Origin: Acidobacteria bacterium Ga0077522
GTDB taxonomy: Bacteria > Acidobacteriota > Vicinamibacteria > Vicinamibacterales > Vicinamibacteraceae
Direction: 5' to 3'
Assembly (NCBI GenBank): GCA_001464065.1
Contig: LNDN01000005.1
Span: 1 to 64,000 of the forward strand
DNA: 64,000 nucleotides
A program made the translations under genes and the position numbers. Below the pieces are notes generated by a model that saw nothing but the letters and a program-made list of their open reading frames with translations, had not been told where the DNA came from and did no database searches. Positions 17,343 through 25,004 of the stretch are shown here, one piece after another. Every line of letters starts with the position of its first letter. The stretch's first letter is position 1.

Positions 17343-17650
17343 CGCTGGACGAACGTCGTCCCCTCCACGTTGACGATCCGGCCGGTACCATCGAGGACGA
17401 AGATCTCGAGCCGCCGCGCATCGTCCATGTCGAGCGTGAAGATGTCTCCGCGCCCCTCGAGGGCCGCCAGCGCGTCGGGAGGCGCGAGCAGATGCCCCTC
17501 GATCACCCACTCGCCCGGCGTCAGGGTACCCTCCTGCATCTGCCAGTCACGGTAGACATCGATCTCGTACGCCGCGGGCAGGGGGCGGTCCGGCGCCTTC
17601 GGATCGTGCAGCTGGCCCTCGCCGAACAGTCGCTCCACCAATCGCAACAT
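17339..17650 (-). CDS. Conserved-looking hypothetical protein, 103 aa
   Basis: I do not recognise this family. The sequence begins MLRLVERLFGEGQLHDP and has alternating beta-like segments such as WVIEGHLLAPPDAL and RRLEIFVLDGTGRI, suggesting a small beta-rich cytoplasmic domain. Coding is supported by the GTGA overlap with the metallohydrolase and by normal codon use. The ATG at 17650 overlaps the ATG of the divergent membrane gene by two bases, so neither gene can have a conventional ribosome-binding site outside the other's coding sequence. The ORF track's 305-aa version overruns the divergent gene. Confidence 0.6.
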   Translation of the reverse strand: MLRLVERLFGEGQLHDPKAPDRPLPAAYEIDVYRDWQMQEGTLTPGEWVIEGHLLAPPDALAALEGRGDIFTLDMDDARRLEIFVLDGTGRIVNVEGTTFVQR

Positions 17651-18062
17651 GCCTGATCTCCCTCGACGTGTCTGGCGCGCGACCCTGCGTTTCGTGGCGC
17701 TCGGCTGGCTGTTGATCGTGGCGCCCGTCGAACTCGCCTCGACGCTCGCGGCGCGGCTGTCTGGCCCGATGCCCGCCATCGGCCTGGCGGGCGCGGCCCT
17801 GGTCCTGCTGCGCGTCCTGACGGTCGCCACCGGGCTGATGCTCGGCCGGCACCTCGCGCAGGGCGACGTCGACGTCCGCCGCCTGGCCCTTGCATGGGCC
17901 TGCGCCGATCTTGGCACGCTGGCCCTCGTGCTGGCCAGCACGCGTCTGCCCTCGAATCGTCCGCCGGGTGACGCGCCCTTCGTGTGGGCCGTGTATGCCC
18001 TCGCCGCCCTCGTCGTCGTCCTGGCCGCGCGACGCCGCCCTGCGGCCCCGCCGAGCGCGTGA
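17649..18062 (+). CDS. Small integral membrane protein, about four TM helices
   Basis: A 137-aa protein of unknown family. Hydrophobic segments lie at roughly residues 11-32, 41-62, 78-95 and 107-127, with Arg-rich ends (PRRVWRA at the start, RRRPAAPP at the end) that suggest both termini are cytoplasmic. The ATG lies on the same CATG as the start of the divergent 103-aa gene. No motif suggests a transport or enzyme activity. Confidence 0.6.
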   Translation: MPDLPRRVWRATLRFVALGWLLIVAPVELASTLAARLSGPMPAIGLAGAALVLLRVLTVATGLMLGRHLAQGDVDVRRLALAWACADLGTLALVLASTRLPSNRPPGDAPFVWAVYALAALVVVLAARRRPAAPPSA

Positions 18063-18088
18063 GCCCGTCGTCGTGACACGGATGGGCC

Positions 18089-18117
18089 TTGCCGGTCCTC
18101 GAGGCTCGGAGTAGCAT
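18089..18117 (+). promoter_or_regulatory. Sigma-70-like promoter of the amidohydrolase operon
   Basis: TTGCCG at 18089-18094 and TAGCAT at 18112-18117 are spaced exactly 17 bases. Transcription would start near 18124, giving a leader of about 55 bases. Confidence 0.5.
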
Positions 18118-18126
18118 CCCCGCTTT

Positions 18127-18145
18127 CCACATGTTCCACGTGTGG
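18127..18145. promoter_or_regulatory. Inverted repeat in the amidohydrolase operon leader
   Basis: CCACATG, a 5-base centre, then CGTGTGG form 7-base arms with one mismatch (a G-U pair in RNA). It sits just after the predicted transcription start, where an operator or 5' stabilising hairpin would lie. Confidence 0.35.
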
Positions 18146-18178
18146 CCGTTCAAGGGTCTGTCCGAGGAGGCTGTGGTG

Positions 18179-19558
18179 GTGATCGCAACGCGCGTGCGCA
18201 CGGCGGCGATGGGGGTGGCGTGTGTGGTGGGGCTCGGGGCCGTCGCGCAGACGCAACCCGTCGCGCCCATTGCCATCCGGAACGCCCGCATCGTGCCCGT
18301 TTCAGGCGCGCCGATCGACGCCGGGACGATCGTGCTCGCCAACGGCCTGATCAAGGCCGTCGGCGCCAGGGTCGACGTGCCGGCGGAGGCCGTGGTCATC
18401 GACGGATCGGGACTGACCGTCTACCCGGGCCTGATCGATGCCTTGACCGACCTCGGGATGTCCGCGGCGCCACCGTCCACGCCGGGCAGCGGCGCCGGAC
18501 AGGGCCCGCCCCGACCGACGGGTCGCACCATCCGCGGTCCGCAGGACCGCCCGGCAACGACGCCGTGGGTGCAGGCCGCCGACGAGTTCCGCGCTGACGA
18601 CCAGAAGATCGAGACCTGGCGCAACGGCGGCGTGACCACCGTGGTGACCGCCCCGCGCGGCGGCATCTTTCCGGGACAGGCCGCCGTGGTGAACCTGAGC
18701 GGCGATCGGCGTGAGGACGTCGTCGTCCGCCGAGCCGCCGGCGTGCCGCTCGTGCTGACACCGCCGGCCGGTGGCGGCACCTTTCCCGGATCCGCGATGG
18801 GGGTGCTCGCCTACGTGCGGCAGGTCTTCCTCGATACGCGCACGGCCGCCGAGCAGGTGCGCCGCTACGAGCAGGAGCCGCGCGGCAAGGCCCGCCCCGA
18901 TCACGATCGCGCGACGCAGGCGCTGCACGCCGCGATCCAGGCGAAGGTGCCGTTCCTCCTGCCCGCCGCGAGTGAAGTGCAGATCGACCGCGTGCTGGCG
19001 CTCAGCCGCGAGTTCGACGTGCCGACCGTCCTGTACGGCGCGCACGAGGGCTACGCCGCGGCCGGCCGCATCGCCAAGGCCCGCGTGCCCGTCGTTGTCA
19101 GTGCGAAGTGGCCCGAAGCGCCCCGCGACGCCGACCCCGACGCCGACGACCTCCTGGAGGTCCTCGAGTTGCGCGACCGGGCGCCGCGGACGCCAGCCGC
19201 GCTGGCCGAACAGAAGGTGCCCTTCGCCTTCGCGTCCGACGGTCTGCCAGGCCCGGGCGAGTTCCTCGCCAACGTGCGGAAGGCCGTCAAGGCCGGCCTC
19301 GCGCCCGACGCCGCGCTGCGGGCCCTGACCCTCGATGCCGCCCAGATCTACGGGGTGCAGGATCGGCTCGGGAGTCTCGAGGCCGGCAAGATCGCCAACC
19401 TGATCGTCGTGCGCGGCGACCTGCTCGGTGACACGAGCACCGTCGCGCACGTCTTCGTGGATGGACGCCGGTTCGACGTCCCACCCGATTCGGGTGCCGC
19501 ACGCCCCACGGGCCCCGGACGAGGCCCGGGCCGTCCCGGTGAAGGAGACCGTCGATGA
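18179..19558 (+). CDS. Exported amidohydrolase-like protein 1, metal motif lost
   Basis: A 459-aa periplasmic protein of the imidazolonepropionase-like amidohydrolase family. The N-terminal beta sandwich (AIRNARIVPVSGAPIDAGTI) and C-terminal return (LGSLEAGKIANLIVVRGD) are normal. The motif that should read PGLIDxHxH is PGLIDALTDLG, so both Nalpha His ligands are missing, and later His ligands are not apparent; FASDG keeps the Asp region. It is probably non-catalytic or uses a changed mechanism. The GTG at 18179 is chosen because AGGAGG at 18165-18170 lies 8 bases upstream and a signal peptide follows. It overlaps the next start as ATGA. Confidence 0.8.
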   Translation: MIATRVRTAAMGVACVVGLGAVAQTQPVAPIAIRNARIVPVSGAPIDAGTIVLANGLIKAVGARVDVPAEAVVIDGSGLTVYPGLIDALTDLGMSAAPPSTPGSGAGQGPPRPTGRTIRGPQDRPATTPWVQAADEFRADDQKIETWRNGGVTTVVTAPRGGIFPGQAAVVNLSGDRREDVVVRRAAGVPLVLTPPAGGGTFPGSAMGVLAYVRQVFLDTRTAAEQVRRYEQEPRGKARPDHDRATQALHAAIQAKVPFLLPAASEVQIDRVLALSREFDVPTVLYGAHEGYAAAGRIAKARVPVVVSAKWPEAPRDADPDADDLLEVLELRDRAPRTPAALAEQKVPFAFASDGLPGPGEFLANVRKAVKAGLAPDAALRALTLDAAQIYGVQDRLGSLEAGKIANLIVVRGDLLGDTSTVAHVFVDGRRFDVPPDSGAARPTGPGRGPGRPGEGDRR

Positions 19559-20958
19559 TCCGTCGTGTCCTGCTGGTCCCCGCGCTGGTCGCCGTCACGG
19601 TCGTTCCCGGAGGCCCCGCCTTCGCGCAGGGCGCCGCGGTCGTCACCGCCATCCGCAACGCCACCATCCTCACCATCACGAAAGGCACGATCGACAAGGG
19701 CACGATCGTCATCCGCAACGGCAAGATCGCCGCCGTCGGCGCCAACGTCGACGTGCCGCGCGGCGCCACCGAGATCGATGCGACGGGCCTGTTCGTGATG
19801 CCGGGCATCATCGACGCGCACAGCCACATCGCCGTCGACGGCGCCGTCAACGAGTCGAGCCTGTCGGTGACGTCGATGGTCGGCGTCGAGGATGTCCTCA
19901 ACCCGAAGGACATCGACATCTATCGCGGGCTGGCCGGCGGCGTGACGTCGGCCAACGTCCTGCACGGGAGCGCCAACGCCATCGGTGGCAAGAACGCCGT
20001 CATCAAGCTCCGCTGGGGCAAGGACGCGCGGGGGCTGCTGTTCGAGGGCGCGCTGCCGGGCATCAAGTTCGCGCTCGGCGAGAACCCGAAGCGGGCCAGC
20101 GCCGCGGGCGGCAACGCCGAACGGCGCTACCCGGCAACGCGCATGGGCGTGATCGACGTCATCCGCGAGGCCTTCGTCGAGGCGCGCGCGTATCAGGCGA
20201 CGTGGCGGGCGCACGAGGCCGCCGTCAAGGCGGGTGACCGCACCGCGATCGCCCCGGCACGCGACCTGCGACTCGAACCGCTCGTCGAGATCCTCGAGGG
20301 CAAGCGACTGGTGCACGCCCATTCGTATCGCGCCGACGAGATCCTCCAGTTGATCCGTCTGGCCGAGGAGTTCAAGTTCCGCATCGCGACGCTGCAGCAC
20401 GTGCTCGAGGGCTACAAGGTGGCCGACGAGATCGCCAGGCACGGCGCCGGCGCCTCGACGTTCTCCGACTGGTGGGCCTACAAGGTCGAGGCCTACGACG
20501 CCGTCCCGCACAACGCGGCCCTGATGACCGACCGCGGCGTGCTGGTGTCGATCAACTCCGACAGCGCCGAGGAGCACCGTCATCTCAACCAGGAGGCGGC
20601 CAAGGCCATGAAGTACGGCGGGCTCACCGAGGACCAGGCGCTCGAGCTGGTGACGATCAACCCGGCCCTGCAACTCGGCGTCGACAAGCGGGTGGGCTCC
20701 ATCGAGGTCGGCAAGGACGCCGATCTGGTGCTGTACTCCGCGCACCCGCTCAGCACCTTCGCCATCCCCCGCCAGGTGCTGATCGACGGCGTGGTCTATT
20801 TCGACAGAGAAATGGACCTGCAGCAGCGGCAGGTGCGCGCGGCGCAGAAGCAGGCGCTCAAGGACAAGGCCAGGAGCACCGGCACGGCCAAGCCCACCGC
20901 CCCGGACACCACACCCAAGGCCGAGACCACCACGCCCGGTCAGGAGGACCTCCGATGA
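19555..20958 (+). CDS. Exported amidohydrolase 2, intact active site
   Basis: A 467-aa periplasmic metal-dependent hydrolase with a clear signal peptide (residues 1-25, ending AFAQG). It keeps the full set of family motifs: MPGIIDAHSHIAV (HxH), VHAHSYR, TLQHVLEG and VSINSDS with the catalytic Asp. These are the ligands of imidazolonepropionase/prolidase-like amidohydrolases, so this is the likely catalytic member of the three-gene set. The substrate is unknown; relatives cleave cyclic imides or X-Pro-type dipeptides. The C-terminal 30 residues are low-complexity Thr/Pro/Lys. Both ends overlap neighbours as ATGA. Confidence 0.88.
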   Translation: MIRRVLLVPALVAVTVVPGGPAFAQGAAVVTAIRNATILTITKGTIDKGTIVIRNGKIAAVGANVDVPRGATEIDATGLFVMPGIIDAHSHIAVDGAVNESSLSVTSMVGVEDVLNPKDIDIYRGLAGGVTSANVLHGSANAIGGKNAVIKLRWGKDARGLLFEGALPGIKFALGENPKRASAAGGNAERRYPATRMGVIDVIREAFVEARAYQATWRAHEAAVKAGDRTAIAPARDLRLEPLVEILEGKRLVHAHSYRADEILQLIRLAEEFKFRIATLQHVLEGYKVADEIARHGAGASTFSDWWAYKVEAYDAVPHNAALMTDRGVLVSINSDSAEEHRHLNQEAAKAMKYGGLTEDQALELVTINPALQLGVDKRVGSIEVGKDADLVLYSAHPLSTFAIPRQVLIDGVVYFDREMDLQQRQVRAAQKQALKDKARSTGTAKPTAPDTTPKAETTTPGQEDLR

Positions 20959-22319
20959 GCCCGCGTCATCCCCTCATGCGGTCCGCCGCGGCCATCGGTG
21001 CGTCGATCGGGGCCTGCGTGGCGCTCGTCTCCGGCCGCCTCGAGGCGCAGGCGCCGGCCAGCATCTACGCCATCACGGGCGCGCGGGTCTCGACCGTGTC
21101 CGGCGCCGTGCTGGAGAACGCCACGGTGGTGATCGCCGATGGCAAGATTCTCTCGGTGGGCCCCACCGCGATCGTGCCCTCGGGCGCCGAGGTGATCGAC
21201 GGCGCCGGCCTCGACGTCTCGCCGGGCTTCTTCGACGCGATGAGTCAGCTCGGGCTCACCGAGATCGGGGCGGTCAACGCCACCAACGACATCACCGAGG
21301 CCGGCGCCTTCAACCCGCAGGTCGACGCCGCCACGGCCATCCATCCGTCCACGGATCACATTCCCGTCGCGCGCGCCAACGGCATCACGCATGCCGTGGC
21401 GGTGCCGGGCATGCCCAGCGGCTTCCTCGGCGGCGGCCCGGTCATCGGCGGCCAGGCCTCGGCCATCCATCTCGATGGGTGGACCGTCGAGGAGATGCTG
21501 CTCGGTCGCTCGGTCGGCATGGTCGTGAACTGGCCGTCGGTGCAGGCCCGGTCGTTCGACTTCGCGACGTTCTCGCTGCGCGCGCGGCCCTATCGCGAGG
21601 CGAAGGAGGAGCAGGCGAAGCAGACGCGCGAGATCGCACGCTGGCTGGCCGACGCCCGCGACTACCGGCTGGCCCGCGGCAAGGGCGGCGAGCGCATCGA
21701 GCGCAATCTCAAGCTCGAGGCGCTCGGGCCGTACGTCAGCGGCGAGAAGCCCTTCCTCGTGCGCGCCGACACCGAGCGGGACATCCGGGACGCCGTGGCG
21801 TTCTTCGTCGACGGCCAGAAACAGCGCATGGTGCTCGTCGGCGCCGACGAGGCGTGGAAGGTGGCGAGCTTCCTCGCCGAGAAGAAGGTCCCGGTGATCA
21901 TCGGCCCCACCCAGGCCCTGCCGCGGTCCGACGACGACCCCTACGACGCGACGATGGCCGCGCCGGCGGTGCTGCACGCGGCGGGGGTCACCTTCGCGCT
22001 GTCCACGTACAACTCGTCGGACGTCCGCAACCTGCCGTACGAGATCGGCACCGCCGTCGGGTTCGGCCTGCCGCGCGACGTCGCGCTGCGTGCCATCACG
22101 CTCGCGCCCGCGCAGATCCTCGGGCTCGACGCGCTGGTCGGATCGATCGAACCGGGCAAGGTCGCCAATCTGGTCGTCACGCGCGGCGACCCGCTCGAGA
22201 TTCGGTCCACCGTGACGCATGTGTTCGTCAAGGGGGTCCCGGTGTCCCTGGAGACGCGTCACACCACGTTGTACGAGAAGTACAAGGGGCGACCGCGCCC
22301 TGCAGCGGCGGCCCGCTAG
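20955..22319 (+). CDS. Exported amidohydrolase-like protein 3, metal motif lost
   Basis: A 454-aa protein with a signal peptide ending near LEAQA. Family framework is present (YAITGARVSTVSGAVLENATVVIADGK; LVGSIEPGKVANLVVTRGD), but the PGxxDxHxH motif reads SPGFFDAMSQLG and the position of the catalytic Asp is STYNSSD. As with protein 1, both early His ligands are absent. The ATG at 20955 overlaps the previous stop as ATGA, with AGGAGG at 20942-20947 at ideal spacing. The ORF track start at 20472 is a shadow of protein 2. It may form a hetero-oligomer with the intact paralogue. Confidence 0.8.
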   Translation: MSPRHPLMRSAAAIGASIGACVALVSGRLEAQAPASIYAITGARVSTVSGAVLENATVVIADGKILSVGPTAIVPSGAEVIDGAGLDVSPGFFDAMSQLGLTEIGAVNATNDITEAGAFNPQVDAATAIHPSTDHIPVARANGITHAVAVPGMPSGFLGGGPVIGGQASAIHLDGWTVEEMLLGRSVGMVVNWPSVQARSFDFATFSLRARPYREAKEEQAKQTREIARWLADARDYRLARGKGGERIERNLKLEALGPYVSGEKPFLVRADTERDIRDAVAFFVDGQKQRMVLVGADEAWKVASFLAEKKVPVIIGPTQALPRSDDDPYDATMAAPAVLHAAGVTFALSTYNSSDVRNLPYEIGTAVGFGLPRDVALRAITLAPAQILGLDALVGSIEPGKVANLVVTRGDPLEIRSTVTHVFVKGVPVSLETRHTTLYEKYKGRPRPAAAAR

Positions 22320-22347
22320 CGGCGCGGCGACCGCCGCTCGGGAGGAC

Positions 22348-22390
22348 CACGGCCGGGGTGGCTGGCGACGGCCCCGGCCGCACGTGTTTC
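22348..22390 (+). terminator. GC-rich hairpin after the amidohydrolase operon
   Basis: GGCCGGGG (22351) pairs with CCCCGGCC (22372) across a 13-base loop; flanking CAC/GTG extends it with a one-base bulge. A short TTT follows, weaker than a classical U-tract. Confidence 0.5.
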
Positions 22391-22423
22391 ATCGCCGCGG
22401 GTTTGGGCTACGATCCCGTGTCG

Positions 22424-22816
22424 ATGTCCACCGTGCCCACGTTCCCTCCTGCCGACGCGCGTCCCTCCGTGCTCGGCCCGACCGTCGTCATCTCCGGCTC
22501 CGTGAGTGCCGAGGAAGACATCGAGATCCACGGCACGCTGCGCGGCCACCTCGCGGCGCCCGACCACTGCGTCCGGCTCGAAGCCGACGCCCACATCGAG
22601 GCCGATGTGCTGGCGCGCGACGTGACGGTGCTCGGCACCGCGACCGGCAAGTTCACGGCCACCGAGATCATGGACATCCGGAGCACGGCCCGGCTCCAGG
22701 GGCAGATCGCGGCGCCTCGCCTCGTCCTCGAGGAGGGCGCGATCGTCAACGCCAAGGTCGAAACCCGCAGCGTCGACGCCGCCGTGCGCGTCGCCCAGTA
22801 CCGGAAACAGCGATAG
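22424..22816 (+). CDS. Bactofilin family polymer-forming cytoskeletal protein
   Basis: A 130-aa bactofilin. The right-handed beta-helix repeats are visible as VVISGSVSAEEDIEIHGTL, IEADVLARDVTVLGT, and STARLQGQIAAPRLVLEEGA with near-periodic hydrophobic/Gly spacing. Bactofilins assemble spontaneously into filaments that organise cell-shape or polar machinery and usually sit on the inner membrane face. The ATG at 22424 follows a TACGAT box by 9 bases. A GTG two codons upstream is possible. It is followed 16 bases later by speA. Confidence 0.88.
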   Translation: MSTVPTFPPADARPSVLGPTVVISGSVSAEEDIEIHGTLRGHLAAPDHCVRLEADAHIEADVLARDVTVLGTATGKFTATEIMDIRSTARLQGQIAAPRLVLEEGAIVNAKVETRSVDAAVRVAQYRKQR

Positions 22817-22820
22817 CCGC

Positions 22821-22826
22821 TATGAT
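22821..22826 (+). promoter_or_regulatory. -10-like TATGAT six bases before speA
   Basis: TATGAT ends 6 bases before the speA ATG, the same box and spacing as at the MATE gene (8013-8018). A transcript from it would be leaderless. Confidence 0.45.
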
Positions 22827-22832
22827 GTCCTG

Positions 22833-24779
22833 ATGACCACGGTCTCGCCGCGCCCCCTCCCAGGCACAAGTGCCACCGACGCCTGGACGACTGTCGATGC
22901 GACCGAGCTGTACGACATCGACCGCTGGGGCAACGGCTACTTCTCGATCGGCGAGAAGGGGCACGTGCTCGTCCACCCGACCAAGGAGCGCGAGCGGTTC
23001 ATCGACCTCAAGGAGTTGATGGACCGTCTCCAGATGCGCGGCATCACGCTGCCCATCCTGGTCCGGTTCCCCGACATCCTGAAGCACCGCCTCGGCGACA
23101 TCCACGGCGCCTTCCAGGCGGCCATCCAGCAGCACCAGTACACCGGCAAGTACACCTGCGTGTACCCGATCAAGGTGAACCAGCAGCGCCAGGTCGTGGA
23201 AGAGGTGCTGCAGTTCGGCCGTCCGTACAACTTCGGTATCGAAGCCGGCAGCAAGCCGGAGCTGATGGCGGTGGCGGCACTGGCCTCCAACGACACCCCG
23301 ATCATCTGCAACGGCTTCAAGGACGCCGAGTTCATCGAGATGGCGATGCTGGCCCAGAAGATCGGGCGCAACATCATCCCCGTCGTCGAGAAGTACACCG
23401 AGCTCGGCCTGATTCTCGAGTATGCCGAGAAGGTCGGCGTGCGCCCGCAGATCGGGTTCCGCGTCAAGCTGGCCGCGCGCGGCAGCGGCCGCTGGCAGAG
23501 TTCGGGGGGCTATCGCTCGAAGTTCGGCCTGACCGTCACCGAGATCATGCGCGGGCTCGAGGAGCTCAAGTCCCGCGGCATGGGCGACTGCTTCAAGCTG
23601 CTGCACTTCCATCTCGGCAGCCAGATCCCCAACATCCGCATCGTGAAGGGCGCGCTGGTCGAAGCGGCGCGCATCTACTGCGAACTGCACAAGGCCGGCG
23701 CCGGTCTCGAGTACATGGACGTCGGAGGCGGGCTGGGTGTCGACTACGACGGCTCACAGACCAACTTCGAGTCGAGCATGAACTACACGCTCCAGGAGTA
23801 CGCCAACGACGTGGTGTACCACCTGCAGCAGGTCTGCGACGAGACCGGCGTGCCGCACCCGACCATCGTGTCGGAGAGCGGACGCGCCATCGCCGCCTAC
23901 CACAGCCTGCTCGTGTTCAACGTCCTCGGCGTGTCCGAGTTCGGCGAGGAGCGCGTGCCGACCGAGGTCAGCGACGACCTCGAGCAGCCGGTGGCCGACC
24001 TGATCGAGACCTTGCGCAACCTCACGGGCCGCAACGCCCTCGAGAGCTACCACGACGCGCAGGCCGCCCTCGACATGGCCATGAACCTGTTCTCGGCGGG
24101 CTATCTCTCGCTCGAGCAGCGGTGCCACGCCGAGAACCTGTACTGGCACATCTGCATCAAGCTGCAGAAGCTGGTGGCCGGGCTCGACCACGTGCCCGAG
24201 GACCTGCAGTCACTCGACGAACTGCTGTCGGACACGTACTTCTGCAACTTCTCGCTGTTCCAGTCGATCCCGGACAGCTGGGCGATCGGCCAGCTGTTCC
24301 CGGTGATGCCCATCCACCGCCTCGAGGAACGGCCGACGCAGCACGCCGTGCTCGGCGACATCACCTGCGACTCGGACGGCAAGATCGATCAGTTCATCGA
24401 CCGGCGTGACGTCAAGAAGACACTGCCGCTGCACACGATCAAGGACGAGCCGTACCTGCTCGGGGTGTTCATGGTGGGCGCCTACCAGGAGATCCTGGGC
24501 GACCTCCACAACCTCTTCGGCGACACGCACGCGGTGCACGTCAGCCTGAACGACAAGATGGAAGTCGTGCTCGACGCCGTGATCAAGGGCGACACGGTCA
24601 AGGAAGTGCTGGACTACGTCGAGTTCGACGTCGAGCACCTGCTCGGCAAGATGCGCATGGACGTCGAGGAAGCCGTCCGCGCCGGTCGCCTCGACTACCT
24701 CGAGTCAGGACGCCTCCTCCGGTTCTACGAGGAAGGCCTGCACGGGTACACGTATCTCGAGGACCCGAACGAGAGATAG
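22833..24779 (+). CDS. speA: Biosynthetic arginine decarboxylase
   Basis: A 648-aa fold-type III PLP enzyme that converts arginine to agmatine, the first step of one route to putrescine and spermidine. The PLP Lys is at residue 114 in YPIKVNQQ. Further family motifs are LVRFPDILKHR, GIEAGSKPEL, KLLHFHLGSQIPN, YMDVGGGLGVDYDGS and EPYLLGVFMVGAYQEILGD. Length and order match SpeA proteins. No other polyamine genes are adjacent. The stop lies just before a long imperfect inverted repeat. Confidence 0.96.
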   Translation: MTTVSPRPLPGTSATDAWTTVDATELYDIDRWGNGYFSIGEKGHVLVHPTKERERFIDLKELMDRLQMRGITLPILVRFPDILKHRLGDIHGAFQAAIQQHQYTGKYTCVYPIKVNQQRQVVEEVLQFGRPYNFGIEAGSKPELMAVAALASNDTPIICNGFKDAEFIEMAMLAQKIGRNIIPVVEKYTELGLILEYAEKVGVRPQIGFRVKLAARGSGRWQSSGGYRSKFGLTVTEIMRGLEELKSRGMGDCFKLLHFHLGSQIPNIRIVKGALVEAARIYCELHKAGAGLEYMDVGGGLGVDYDGSQTNFESSMNYTLQEYANDVVYHLQQVCDETGVPHPTIVSESGRAIAAYHSLLVFNVLGVSEFGEERVPTEVSDDLEQPVADLIETLRNLTGRNALESYHDAQAALDMAMNLFSAGYLSLEQRCHAENLYWHICIKLQKLVAGLDHVPEDLQSLDELLSDTYFCNFSLFQSIPDSWAIGQLFPVMPIHRLEERPTQHAVLGDITCDSDGKIDQFIDRRDVKKTLPLHTIKDEPYLLGVFMVGAYQEILGDLHNLFGDTHAVHVSLNDKMEVVLDAVIKGDTVKEVLDYVEFDVEHLLGKMRMDVEEAVRAGRLDYLESGRLLRFYEEGLHGYTYLEDPNER

Positions 24780-24784
24780 AGCGC

Positions 24785-24841
24785 CGTCAAAGGTCAAAAG
24801 GGCAAAAAGGGCCACTGAAGGGCAAAACGACACCACCGAAG
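24785..24841. repeat. Left arm of long imperfect inverted repeat after speA
   Basis: A 57-base arm rich in GGGCAAAA words starting CGTCAAAGG. It pairs with 24939-24993 over about 48 of 55 positions with small gaps. Confidence 0.8.
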
Positions 24842-24938
24842 CATCAAGGCGGAAGGCCGAAGGAATCAGGGTAGAAAGGGATGACGCACACCCCGCGCAT
24901 GCCTTCTGGCCTCGACCTTTCCTCTTGCGTCCTTCACA

Positions 24939-24993
24939 CTTCGGTTCTGTCGTTTTGCCCTGTTTGCCCGTTTTGCCCTTTTGCACTTTGACG
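24939..24993. repeat. Right arm of long imperfect inverted repeat
   Basis: Reverse complement of the left arm; contains CGTTTTGCCCTGTTTGCCC. Between the arms about 97 bases hold no credible gene. It lies between the convergent 3' ends of speA and the DUF349 gene, so it could act as a bidirectional terminator. A related copy precedes parE at 38249-38300. Confidence 0.8.
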
Positions 24994-25004
24994 AGTGCCG
25001 CCCG

